This document shows positions 16,342-24,161 of a stretch of DNA of 47,128 bases, piece after piece. The translations under genes and the position numbers were made by a program. The stretch covers positions 1-47,128 of the forward strand of contig JAJZJF010000007.1 of NCBI GenBank assembly GCA_021810245.1. Reading direction: 5' to 3'. This stretch comes from a bacterium (GTDB lineage Bacteria > Elusimicrobiota > Elusimicrobia > UBA1565 > UBA9628). The notes below the pieces were generated by a model that searched no databases, was not told the origin of the DNA, and saw nothing but the letters and a program-made list of their open reading frames with translations. Position 1 is the first letter of the stretch. Each line of letters opens with the position of its first letter.

Positions 16342-16843
16342 GATTGTTCCTTTTCCCAGCCCACAAGTCAAGAGCCCAAATCGGCTGAACCTTAAATATA
16401 ATCAGCGATAAGATAATGAGGACAAAATCAACGCCAATCATGATTTTAGGCTCGGGATGAAAAGAGGCCCCAAAACACCCGCAGCTAGGCAGCTCGATGC
16501 CGCGAATCTTTAGAGAGAAAAGCGCGAAGTCAAAAGCGATAAACAAAATACCGGAAGCGACAGTGAAAAGACGCAAAAGATATCCCGTCAACAAACTGTA
16601 TCCAATCAACAGCTCAAGCCACGGCAAGAATGTCGCCAAGGTCAAGGCGGTCGAAGGGGAAACCAAGTTATAGGCTTCAATGATGAGCGCAAACTCTTCT
16701 TTGGGCGCCGCCAGTTTAGAGACTCCGGCGACAATCAAGATAATTCCAATAAGAAGCCGGGCAAAAACGGAAATAAACCTAAAGGCCTTAGAAGATGAGG
16801 CTCGTTTCTCCGGCGAACTTTTGACTTCGGTTTCTTTATCCAT
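16331..16843 (-). CDS. MauE/DoxX-family membrane protein
   Basis: A 170-residue integral membrane protein with four hydrophobic helices (about 25-45, 72-92, 95-118, 130-152). The loop motif LPSCGCFG, a Cys pair next to Phe-Gly, is characteristic of the MauE branch of the DoxX-like superfamily, which supplies or relays disulfide/thiol electrons for periplasmic maturation. It overlaps the DsbA-like gene by 8 bp, and such pairs commonly cooperate, the membrane protein re-oxidising or reducing the thioredoxin partner. Direction of electron flow cannot be told from sequence. Confidence 0.82.
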   Translation of the reverse strand: MDKETEVKSSPEKRASSSKAFRFISVFARLLIGIILIVAGVSKLAAPKEEFALIIEAYNLVSPSTALTLATFLPWLELLIGYSLLTGYLLRLFTVASGILFIAFDFALFSLKIRGIELPSCGCFGASFHPEPKIMIGVDFVLIILSLIIFKVQPIWALDLWAGKRNNHGE

Positions 16844-17459
16844 GTTTTTTGGCCAGAATTTTATCGATCCAAATTGGCCCCAAGGCCGAGAGTTGAAGGC
16901 CGCCTATAAATCTCTTTCCGTTAATAAAAAATGTGGGTGTGGCGCTCACCCAACGCTCTTGCCCTTCCTTGACATCGGCATCAATTAAGGCGACCGTTTT
17001 CGGATCTTTCAAACAGGCCTTAAAGGCCGCGTTATCCAAGCCCAAGGATTTCACATAAGCCTCAATCGCCTCAGGCGGGGATTTTGCTTCCACCCACTGG
17101 TCTTGATTTGCATACAGCAAGTCGTGAAGTTCCCAAAATTTCCCCTGTTCTCCCGCGCATTCCGCCGCAATGGCCGCCGACTTTGCCCAAGGATGAATAT
17201 GCTCGAGAGGGAAATCCTTGAATATAAAGCGAACCTTGGAGCCGTAAAGGGCTAAGAGTTGTTTGCGCGGCCCTTCTGCCGCCCGGCAGGCGGGACATTC
17301 AAAATCGGAGAATTCTGAAATCGTAATAGGAGCGCCAGCCGGACCTTCAATGCGATAAGCGGGAGCGGTCTCCACATAAGGCTTGCGGCTCTTCTTAGCG
17401 AAAAGCCCGGTCACGGCGACCAAAGCTAAAACAACAAGACCCCCGTAAACACGCTTCAT
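16836..17459 (-). CDS. DsbA-like thioredoxin-fold disulfide oxidoreductase
   Basis: A 207-residue extracytoplasmic thiol-disulfide enzyme. It has an N-terminal signal anchor (MKRVYGGLVVLALVAVTGLFA), then a DsbA/Thioredoxin_4 domain with active site CPAC (FSDFECPACRAAEG, about residue 55) and cis-Pro in VSATPTFFING near the C-terminus. The helical insert between them is typical. First gene of the 17.5-12.3 kb operon, with the MauE-like partner directly overlapping. It is likely to introduce or isomerise disulfides in secreted proteins. Confidence 0.9.
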   Translation of the reverse strand: MKRVYGGLVVLALVAVTGLFAKKSRKPYVETAPAYRIEGPAGAPITISEFSDFECPACRAAEGPRKQLLALYGSKVRFIFKDFPLEHIHPWAKSAAIAAECAGEQGKFWELHDLLYANQDQWVEAKSPPEAIEAYVKSLGLDNAAFKACLKDPKTVALIDADVKEGQERWVSATPTFFINGKRFIGGLQLSALGPIWIDKILAKKHG

Positions 17460-17479
17460 CCCGATTATTCTACAAAACC

Positions 17480-17498
17480 TTGGCGCCTATAGCGCCAA
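17480..17498 (-). terminator. Hairpin downstream of the ribonucleotide reductase gene
   Basis: TTGGCGC-5 nt-GCGCCAA, a perfect 7-bp stem directly after the stop codon. On the minus strand it is followed by AAGG-free TTTTG a few bases on (GGTTTTGTAG), a weak T-run. It separates the reductase gene from the DsbA-like operon. Confidence 0.5.
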
Positions 17499-20015
17499 TT
17501 ACGAGCACTCGGAAAACCCGCAGTCATGACAGACAGGCCCCGGGCATCCGGACTCAAAAGAGACATTTGAAGAATAACACTTCGGGCAATACGAGCTCAG
17601 CGGAATGGGCGATGCTTCCGCCTTAATGGAACCCGCGGATTCCTCCAGCCATCCGGTTTTTTTCAAATGCTGGCGAAGAGCGATGGCAATCGCATGCGGA
17701 ATAGAATCAACCCGATTTTCCCCGAAACCGGAAGGCCTATCGCCCTTGACGCAGTTAAGGTGTTTGAGAACCCGAATGGGGTCCCCGCCTTCCGCGAAGT
17801 ACTTCGACAAAAGAATTCCCACTAAGGACGTCAGTCCCGAGATTTCGGTTCCCAAGGGCGGGATATTCGTAAATATCTGATAAGGGCCCCTTTCATCGTA
17901 ATTGATATGAATGTGAAGCGGCCCGTATCCAGTTCGCATTTGATAATACTCGGAAGAAACGCCAAAGGCCCTCTGAACCGATTCGCGGCGGCTTTTTTTC
18001 TCTTGCGCCGGAGAGATGTTTAAGACCTGTTGGGCTTTGGATCCATCCCGATAGATGGTAATTCCCTTACAGTTGAGTTCATAGGCCAACAAATAAGCCC
18101 GGCGAACATCTTCAACGGTAGAAGAATGAGGGAGGTTGATGGTTTTTGAAACCCCGTTATCGGTATGTTTTTGGAATGCGGCCTGAATGCGAACATGATC
18201 TTCAATTCCGACATCATGGGCCGTTGGAAACAACGATTGGATTTTGGCGGGAATCGCCGATAACCCGCGAACGGATTTATGGTTCTTGTCAATCAAGCTC
18301 CACAACTCTTTTTCCGACAGTCCAAAGAAGTTGTTTTCCTTGGCGATACTCTGAAAGAGGGGGTTAATTTCAAAGAAAACGTCTTTGTCGGCCGGTTTCT
18401 CGCCATTTTTAATCTTGGCCAAAGCCTGCGCATTGTAGCGGGTATAAGCGATGGCAAAAAAGGGCTCAATTCCACCGCCTTGAAGGCCCGCAGCAATAGC
18501 GATCGTGCCAGTCGGAGCGATCGTCGTTCGCGCGCAATGCCGGGGGGTGCGGCTTTCCCCTCTAAAATAAGAACCTTCCGGATCATAGACTGAGTTTTTC
18601 CAATTCGGGAAAACTCCGCGCTCTTTGGCTAATTCTTCGGAAGCGCTGAGCGCCGCATCATTGATGGAATGCATCAACTTTTCCGCAAAAGAAAAACAAG
18701 CTTCCGAGTCATAAGCAATTCCCACCTTCACCAAGGCCTCGGCAAAACCCATGACGCCAAGACCGATTCGGCGATTTCCCTTGGCCATCCGCTCGATTTC
18801 AGGAAGAGGATAATTATTGACTTCAATGACGTCGTCTAAAAACCGAACCGCAACCCTGACCGCTTCGCCGAGTTTCTTAAAATCGAACTCCCCCGCCATT
18901 GTTTTGCCATGGACAAAATTGGAGAGATTAATCGAGCCTAAATTACAAGGCTCCCAGGGCAAAAGCGGCTGCTCTCCGCAAGGATTGGTGGATTCAATCT
19001 GCCCCAAGGCCGGAGTGGGGTTTGAGCCGGAAGAATTAATCCGGTCAATGACAATCATTCCCGGGTCTCCAGTTTTCCACGCTTGTTCGACCATCAAATC
19101 AAAAATCTCGCGCGCCTTGACTTTCCCAGCGGGCTCCTTGGTCCTCGGATTTAAAAGATCGTATTCGGAATCGGAAGCCACCGCCTTCATAAAAGTCTCA
19201 TCAATTGCGACCGAAACATTGAAGTTTTCCATGACGCCGGGTTGGGATTTAAGAGTGATAAAATCCTTAATCTCGGGATGGGTGTAATGCAAAATGCCCA
19301 TATTAGCTCCGCGCCGGGTCCCGCCCTGCTTAACAACTTCGGTCATCTTGTCAAAAAGCTGCATAAATGAAATAGCGCCCGAGGCGACCCCATGGGTTTT
19401 CTTGACTAAATCTCCACGAGAGCGAAGCCGACTGAAAGCGAAACCCGTCCCGCCGCCGGATTTCTGAATCAAGGATTGTGCCGCCAAGGCGTCGTTAATG
19501 CCTTCCATGGAATCGGCGACCGGAAGAACATAACAAGCCGACAGCTGCTGCAAATCCCGCCCCGCATTCATGAGAGTCGGGGAATTGGGCAGAAAATCCC
19601 ACGAGGACATCAAAGCGAAAAACTTATCCTCCCATTCCGACACCAAGGCTTGAGCGGTTTTATTTTTTTGATAAATTTTTTCAAGGTTTGAGATTAAGCG
19701 AGAAAAGTTCTTTTCTCTCTCGGAAGAAGAACGCAGGCCCTCGTGAAAAAGATTCATTCGAGAAACGGCGTTGCCAGCCACGGCCGGAATCTCTTCTGTC
19801 GACAAGTGAACGCCTTCAAACGCTCCCCACTCAGACGCGCGTAAATCATAGAGAATTTCCGCTAAGGCAATATTGTGGGCGACCCCCTTAAGCCAGGATT
19901 CAACCGACGCGGCGTCTCGAAGGTATTTATCTTTAATGACCTTTAATTGGTTTTCAGTGACTGAAACGCTCCCTGCGGAATGTGCGGCTTTCTCAAGCGA
20001 TGTTTTATGGCTCAT
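17499..20015 (-). CDS. nrdJ: Class II (adenosylcobalamin-dependent) ribonucleotide reductase
   Basis: An 838-residue enzyme that reduces ribonucleotides to deoxyribonucleotides using a cobalamin-generated thiyl radical. Visible: FLPNSPTLMNAG, substrate-site Cys in QLSACYVLP, GGGTGFAFSRLR, active-site STNPCGEQPLLPWEPCNLGS with the radical Cys, APTGTIAIAAG, and a TSCPD-type region (GDRPSGFGENRVDSIPHA). The C-terminus ends in a zinc-ribbon-like Cys-rich tail (CPKC...CPGPVCHDCG), the usual redox-active tail. No N-terminal ATP-cone is seen, so overall activity control by dATP may be missing. GGAGG is 5 nt before the ATG. It is a single gene with its own promoter and terminator-like hairpin. Confidence 0.95.
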   Translation of the reverse strand: MSHKTSLEKAAHSAGSVSVTENQLKVIKDKYLRDAASVESWLKGVAHNIALAEILYDLRASEWGAFEGVHLSTEEIPAVAGNAVSRMNLFHEGLRSSSEREKNFSRLISNLEKIYQKNKTAQALVSEWEDKFFALMSSWDFLPNSPTLMNAGRDLQQLSACYVLPVADSMEGINDALAAQSLIQKSGGGTGFAFSRLRSRGDLVKKTHGVASGAISFMQLFDKMTEVVKQGGTRRGANMGILHYTHPEIKDFITLKSQPGVMENFNVSVAIDETFMKAVASDSEYDLLNPRTKEPAGKVKAREIFDLMVEQAWKTGDPGMIVIDRINSSGSNPTPALGQIESTNPCGEQPLLPWEPCNLGSINLSNFVHGKTMAGEFDFKKLGEAVRVAVRFLDDVIEVNNYPLPEIERMAKGNRRIGLGVMGFAEALVKVGIAYDSEACFSFAEKLMHSINDAALSASEELAKERGVFPNWKNSVYDPEGSYFRGESRTPRHCARTTIAPTGTIAIAAGLQGGGIEPFFAIAYTRYNAQALAKIKNGEKPADKDVFFEINPLFQSIAKENNFFGLSEKELWSLIDKNHKSVRGLSAIPAKIQSLFPTAHDVGIEDHVRIQAAFQKHTDNGVSKTINLPHSSTVEDVRRAYLLAYELNCKGITIYRDGSKAQQVLNISPAQEKKSRRESVQRAFGVSSEYYQMRTGYGPLHIHINYDERGPYQIFTNIPPLGTEISGLTSLVGILLSKYFAEGGDPIRVLKHLNCVKGDRPSGFGENRVDSIPHAIAIALRQHLKKTGWLEESAGSIKAEASPIPLSSYCPKCYSSNVSFESGCPGPVCHDCGFSECS

Positions 20016-20054
20016 AATAACCTCCGAGTTCGGAAAATCCCCGCGTCAGAAATA

Positions 20055-20078
20055 AACGGTAACAAGAAGTTTACCGTT
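20055..20078. promoter_or_regulatory. Palindromic operator at the nrdJ promoter
   Basis: AACGGTAA and TTACCGTT form a perfect 8-bp inverted repeat around an 8-nt spacer. It covers the putative -10 of nrdJ. It does not match the usual NrdR box pattern, so the regulator is unknown. Confidence 0.55.
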
Positions 20079-20096
20079 ACAAAAGACTTCTGTCAA
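20068..20096 (-). promoter_or_regulatory. Putative nrdJ promoter
   Basis: On the minus strand: consensus TTGACA (-35), exactly 17 nt, TAAACT (-10, 4 of 6). The -35 is also one arm of a second small inverted repeat (TGTCAA-GGTC-TTGACA, 20091-20106). Confidence 0.6.
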
Positions 20097-20117
20097 GGTC
20101 TTGACAAAACTAAAATT

Positions 20118-20504
20118 TTATTTCCTAATCGCGACGGCGTCAATTTCAATAGAGACGCCCTTTGGAAGAGACTTAATCTCCACGGTCGCGCGAGCGGGAT
20201 AAGGCTGCTTAAAATGCCCGGCATAGGCTTCGTTCATGGCGGGAAATTGAGACAGGTCGGTCATGTAAACTGTTGTTTTGACGACATCGGATAAAGACAA
20301 TCCCACTGTCCGCAAAATGGCGTCAATTTGTCCCAAACATTGGTTCGTCAATTCCGCGATCGTTCCTTTCATCGGGTTTCCCGCGGGATCGGCGGGAATC
20401 TGTCCGGACACAAACACCAAATTCCCCATTTGAACTGCCTGAGAATACGGGCCGATGGCCTTTGGCGCGAGATCGCTGTGAAGGGCTTGTTTTTCATTAT
20501 TCAT
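20118..20504 (-). CDS. ridA: RidA-family enamine/imine deaminase
   Basis: A 128-residue trimeric cytosolic enzyme of the YjgF/YER057c/UK114 family, which hydrolyses reactive 2-aminoacrylate-type intermediates. Signatures are KAIGPYSQAVQMGNLVFVSGQIP near the N-terminus, the conserved Arg in YPARATVEIKSLPKG, and VEIDAVAI at the C-terminus. Last gene of the 27-kb run; its ATG overlaps the rho-like stop (ATGA). Confidence 0.95.
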   Translation of the reverse strand: MNNEKQALHSDLAPKAIGPYSQAVQMGNLVFVSGQIPADPAGNPMKGTIAELTNQCLGQIDAILRTVGLSLSDVVKTTVYMTDLSQFPAMNEAYAGHFKQPYPARATVEIKSLPKGVSIEIDAVAIRK

Positions 20505-21526
20505 TTAAGAGCTCCTAAAAGTGCGTGATTAGTTTTATGCGTGCGCATCAACTCCAATAGAGACTTTAAAGCTTCGATATCGCCCTTGTCCGCCAAAAGC
20601 CGTCTGAGCTTCCAAACGCCTTCAAGCACCTCAGGCGGGAACAATTTTTCTTCTTTTCTTGTTCCTGAATCTCGAACCTTCATCGCCGGAAACAATCTCA
20701 TCTCCGCAGCTTGCCGGGAAAGGACAATTTCCATATTCCCCGTGCCTTTAAACTCTTGGAATATAATATCATCCATCTTGCTACCGGTGTCAACCAAGAT
20801 GGTAGCGATAATGGTCAGAGATCCTCCTTCCTCCAGCTTGCGCGCGGCCCCAAAAAAGCGACGCGGGACTTCCATCGCGCGGGAATCAAGCCCTCCGGTC
20901 ATGGTTCTTGATCCTCCCGCGAACTGATTATGCACGCGCGAAAGCCGAGTGAGAGAATCCAATAAAATGAGGACATCCGCGCCTCCCGCCGCATCGGTGA
21001 TCGCTTTGGCCATTAGAGCCTCTGCGGTCGCCACATGTTCTTGATAACTCTTATCGCTGGAAGAAGCCGATACCTCGGCCTTGACACTCCTTTTAAAATC
21101 AGTGACTTCCTCTGGACGCTCATCAACCAAGAGGCAATATTGCTTGATTTGGGGATCAACGGCATAGACTGCATTGGACAGAGATTTCAAAATCGTGGTC
21201 TTTCCCGCTTTTGGGGGAGCCACAATCAGCCCACGGGTGCCGCGGCCGATGGGGCAGAGTAAATCCATCGCGCGCATCGTCAAATCCGATGACCCCTTTT
21301 CCAGCTGGATCCACTGTTGCGGATCGATAGGCGTTTTGTCGGCGAAGGCTTTTTCTATCTCGCTTAAAACCCGCGGCGCGCGCGCCTCTAACGTCTTCAT
21401 ACCGCCGGAATTGGGATTATTTTGCCTTTTATTCCATCTCTGCCCGGGACGATTGCGGTAATGCGGGCGAAAGCGCTTGCGCCCAAAATGTCCGCCGCCC
21501 GTTCCGTTTTTTTCAGAATTATTCAT
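20501..21526 (-). CDS. rho: Short Rho-type transcription termination ATPase lacking the cold-shock RNA-binding domain
   Basis: A 341-residue protein; canonical Rho has about 420. The RecA-like motor is well preserved: IGRGTRGLIVAPPKAGKTT (Walker A), LLVDERPEEVTDFKRSVKAEVSAS, ADVLILLDSLTRLSRVHN (Walker B), RRFFGAARKLEEGGSLTIIATILVDTGSKMDD, EFKGTGNMEI (R-loop region), SGTRKEEKLF. The N-terminal helical and cold-shock RNA-binding domains are replaced by a 45-residue basic, Asn/Arg/Gly-rich tail (GRKRFRPHYRNRPGQRW). The Q-loop carries GGSRTMTGG where family members usually have a Lys. The GGAGGGAG Shine-Dalgarno fixes the start. It may use the basic tail as a substitute RNA-binding arm, or be a paralogue of a full Rho elsewhere. 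Confidence 0.88.
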   Translation of the reverse strand: MNNSEKNGTGGGHFGRKRFRPHYRNRPGQRWNKRQNNPNSGGMKTLEARAPRVLSEIEKAFADKTPIDPQQWIQLEKGSSDLTMRAMDLLCPIGRGTRGLIVAPPKAGKTTILKSLSNAVYAVDPQIKQYCLLVDERPEEVTDFKRSVKAEVSASSSDKSYQEHVATAEALMAKAITDAAGGADVLILLDSLTRLSRVHNQFAGGSRTMTGGLDSRAMEVPRRFFGAARKLEEGGSLTIIATILVDTGSKMDDIIFQEFKGTGNMEIVLSRQAAEMRLFPAMKVRDSGTRKEEKLFPPEVLEGVWKLRRLLADKGDIEALKSLLELMRTHKTNHALLGALK

Positions 21527-22119
21527 GACTTCTCCCTCCGCTGTCGCTTAGTTATTTCCTTAAGTTCCGTAAAATATCCCGGCCACTGAACATCCAAGGC
21601 TTCCACCAGATGGGTCATAAACAATCCCGCCGTCTCTAGAATCACGGGCGCCTGAGGAGCCGCAAGGAAATATTTTTCTACCCCATGATCCCATGGAACG
21701 CTCCCGGTTTTAGAATAAAATTTTAGAGATTGAATCTCGATGAATATCTGCCTTAACGAACTCTCGAAATCAAGATGCGCCGCGCGCGCAGACCATAAAT
21801 TCTCCCGCCAAGGGGCTTCCCAATCCAGTTTTGAGATCTCAGACAACGCCTCTTCCGCTCGAACAGCCGAGTCTTTTTCCATAACCCAACGAGACCAAAG
21901 CGATAAAATGGCCAAGGTTCTTAAAACCGACAAAGCCTCTATCTCATGGCCATGAGAAATAAGGAGAGCTATCGCGTTTGAAGACGCGACCGATCGAGAA
22001 GCGAACACAACTAAAATAGAGTCAACCGGATTTGAAAAATCGATGTCCTTGCCCAAGCGGCTTAAGCCGTTATCAATAGCGGCCTTGGCCCGCGCCATTA
22101 AAGAAATCGTTTCGTTCAT
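21523..22119 (-). CDS. Hypothetical protein, helical, DUF5677-like
   Basis: A 198-residue, mostly helical soluble protein without signal peptide or catalytic motif that I can name. The segment GHEIEALSVLRTLAILSLWSRWVMEKD resembles the Arg-rich helix of DUF5677-type proteins, but this is a weak likeness. The track begins at a TTG three codons upstream; the ATG at 22119 lies just past the murI stop. It overlaps the rho-like start by 4 nt, so the two are translationally coupled. Confidence 0.65.
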   Translation of the reverse strand: MNETISLMARAKAAIDNGLSRLGKDIDFSNPVDSILVVFASRSVASSNAIALLISHGHEIEALSVLRTLAILSLWSRWVMEKDSAVRAEEALSEISKLDWEAPWRENLWSARAAHLDFESSLRQIFIEIQSLKFYSKTGSVPWDHGVEKYFLAAPQAPVILETAGLFMTHLVEALDVQWPGYFTELKEITKRQRREKS

Positions 22120-22120
22120 G

Positions 22121-22960
22121 TTATTCAAAGTTTTTCTTTAAGACCCGCTTGACCGCAAGAGACGAACCCAGAAATCTCCGGGAGAGCCTGAGAAATCTCT
22201 CGGGATCATCGGAAACGTAGAAGCGAGACCAACCGCGCCCGGTCCTTTTCCTTAAATTGAGAGCCTCAAGCGTCTTTTCAAATTCTTGAGCGGTGTGTTC
22301 TCCCGAATCAATCAAAGACACATTTTTTCCCATAACCCGGGAAATAACCGGTTTGATGACCGGATAATGCGTACACCCCAGAACCAGCGAATCAACCCGG
22401 GCTTTTTGAAGAGGCTTAAGATAGATCCGGGCCACCTCTTCGGTCACGCCATATTTCCACCATCCCTCTTCGACCAAGGGAACAAAAAGCGGGCATGGCG
22501 CTTCGAAAACTCGGGCCTGTGGAGAAAATCTTTTAATTTCAGCGGCATAAGCCCCAGACCGGACGGTACCCTCAGTTCCAATGACCCCAATTCTGCGAAA
22601 CCCCCTCCGCACGCAAGCCCGCGCGCCAGGGACAATGACGCCTTCCACTGGAACGGAAACCGCTTTTTTAATCGCGGACAAAGCGACTGCAGAAGAGGTA
22701 TTGCACGCCACTACCAGCGCCTTGATTTTTTGCTGGCATAGGAAATGGGCGATTTCAACCGAGAACTGAATAATCGAAGCCCGCGATTTCGACCCATAAG
22801 GCAAATGAGCCGTGTCTCCAAAATAAATCATGTTCTCTTGAGGCATCAACTTGCGCAAGGCCTTAAAAACAGTCAACCCCCCAATGCCCGAGTCAAAAAT
22901 TCCGATGGGACGCTCGGCCTTTAAGCCGCTATTTTTTTGGATGATTGATTTTTTTTGCAT
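22121..22960 (-). CDS. murI: Glutamate racemase
   Basis: A 279-residue cofactor-independent racemase that makes D-glutamate for peptidoglycan. Catalytic motifs are visible: IGIFDSGIGGLTVFKAL and the first Cys in VVACNTSSAVAL, the second Cys in VLGCTHYPVI, and the substrate-site VSLIDSGEHTA. The track start is a TTG; the ATG at 22960 is preferred. It begins 32 bp inside the end of amiC. Its place after amiC and the elongation genes fits a wall-synthesis cluster. Confidence 0.95.
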   Translation of the reverse strand: MQKKSIIQKNSGLKAERPIGIFDSGIGGLTVFKALRKLMPQENMIYFGDTAHLPYGSKSRASIIQFSVEIAHFLCQQKIKALVVACNTSSAVALSAIKKAVSVPVEGVIVPGARACVRRGFRRIGVIGTEGTVRSGAYAAEIKRFSPQARVFEAPCPLFVPLVEEGWWKYGVTEEVARIYLKPLQKARVDSLVLGCTHYPVIKPVISRVMGKNVSLIDSGEHTAQEFEKTLEALNLRKRTGRGWSRFYVSDDPERFLRLSRRFLGSSLAVKRVLKKNFE

Positions 22961-24161
22961 ATTCCACAATGCCCGTGTATAAGCCGCGCATAAGACGCTG
23001 GCGGAAACTTTCGCTCCTTAAATCTCGCTCATCCTGGGGATTGGTCAGATATCCCATCTCAAACAGAATGGCTGGCGCATGAGTTCCTCTTAAAACATAA
23101 AACCCCGCTTGTTCAACCCCTCTGTCCGGGATATTGACTTCTCCGCTGGCCTCGCGCGAGACCAGCCCCGCGAATTCAGAAGAAGCGTTGACATATTCCG
23201 TTTTCGATAATTCTCCCAATAACATCTGAACTTCCGCTTCCTGGCGAAATTTAGACTCATAGTTAATCGAAGAGTTTTCAAACTCCGCCAAGCGCTGCGC
23301 ATGAGGGTCGGAAGCCTTCTCCGACATAAAATAAGTCTCAAAACCGGAATCTCTGGGATTTTTAGCGGCATTGGAATGAAGAGACACAAATAAATCGGCT
23401 TTCCACTGATTGGCAATCTCCGAGCGTTTGGAGAGAGAAATAAAGGTGTCGTTATGCCGCGTCAATTTGACTTCAAAAACCCCCGTCTTTTTTAGCAAAC
23501 GCGCAAGCTCTAATGCCGCTTTAAGATTGACGTCTTTTTCAAGGGTTCCGCCAATTCCCCGAGCTCCAGGATCCTTGCCGCCATGCCCCGGATCGATGAC
23601 GATGCGGAGCTTTCGGACCCAGATATGGCCATCGGGAATTTGGTTTTGAGCGCTGGAAGTCGTCTGAGGCCGAGAACGCGCCGCCGCCACTGGAATTGGT
23701 TTTGACTCTCCGATCGTCAAGAGCGCCTTATGCTCATCAAAAAAGGCGGGAGTTCCGGACCAATCGACAAAAGCGGGAGACTCTAAAAAGGAAATCGGGA
23801 TCCAAGCCTCCGAAGCGCTCCATATCACCTGCGATTTAAGCGGAATGGAACGCCCCGACACCGAGGCGGCGGTGGCATTGGCCTCAAAAGCGAGGATATT
23901 TCCCGAGCGGCTTAATTCCACGATTTTTGACACTGGGCGCCAGTATATTTGGGCCTTATACAGACGCGCCATTTCATCCGCGCTTAAAAAATAATTAGAA
24001 CCTAAGCGGTATCCAGAAACTATCTTCGGAGGGTTGCCGGTATGGGCAAACGCAATTGAAACCGGAGCCGCCTCCGCAAAAACGGAAAGCGGAAAAAAAA
24101 GCGGCGCCAAAATCAAAAAGCGGCAGAAGGCCCAAAATGCTGGACTATTAATTTCGCTCAT
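22929..24161 (-). CDS. amiC: N-acetylmuramoyl-L-alanine amidase (AmiC type)
   Basis: A 410-residue periplasmic zinc amidase that cleaves the bond between MurNAc and the stem peptide. A signal peptide (FLILAPLFFPLSVFAEA) is followed by a copper-amine-oxidase-N-like/AMIN-like beta domain at about 35-145 (SGYRLGSNYFLSADEMARLY...WIPISFLES), a Pro/Ser linker, and an Amidase_3 domain from about 180: VIDPGHGGKDPGARG (zinc His), the zinc His in FVSLHSNA, and the catalytic Glu in AILFEMGYLTNPQDE. It overlaps the RNase gene's stop by 4 nt. Confidence 0.93.
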   Translation of the reverse strand: MSEINSPAFWAFCRFLILAPLFFPLSVFAEAAPVSIAFAHTGNPPKIVSGYRLGSNYFLSADEMARLYKAQIYWRPVSKIVELSRSGNILAFEANATAASVSGRSIPLKSQVIWSASEAWIPISFLESPAFVDWSGTPAFFDEHKALLTIGESKPIPVAAARSRPQTTSSAQNQIPDGHIWVRKLRIVIDPGHGGKDPGARGIGGTLEKDVNLKAALELARLLKKTGVFEVKLTRHNDTFISLSKRSEIANQWKADLFVSLHSNAAKNPRDSGFETYFMSEKASDPHAQRLAEFENSSINYESKFRQEAEVQMLLGELSKTEYVNASSEFAGLVSREASGEVNIPDRGVEQAGFYVLRGTHAPAILFEMGYLTNPQDERDLRSESFRQRLMRGLYTGIVEYAKKINHPKK

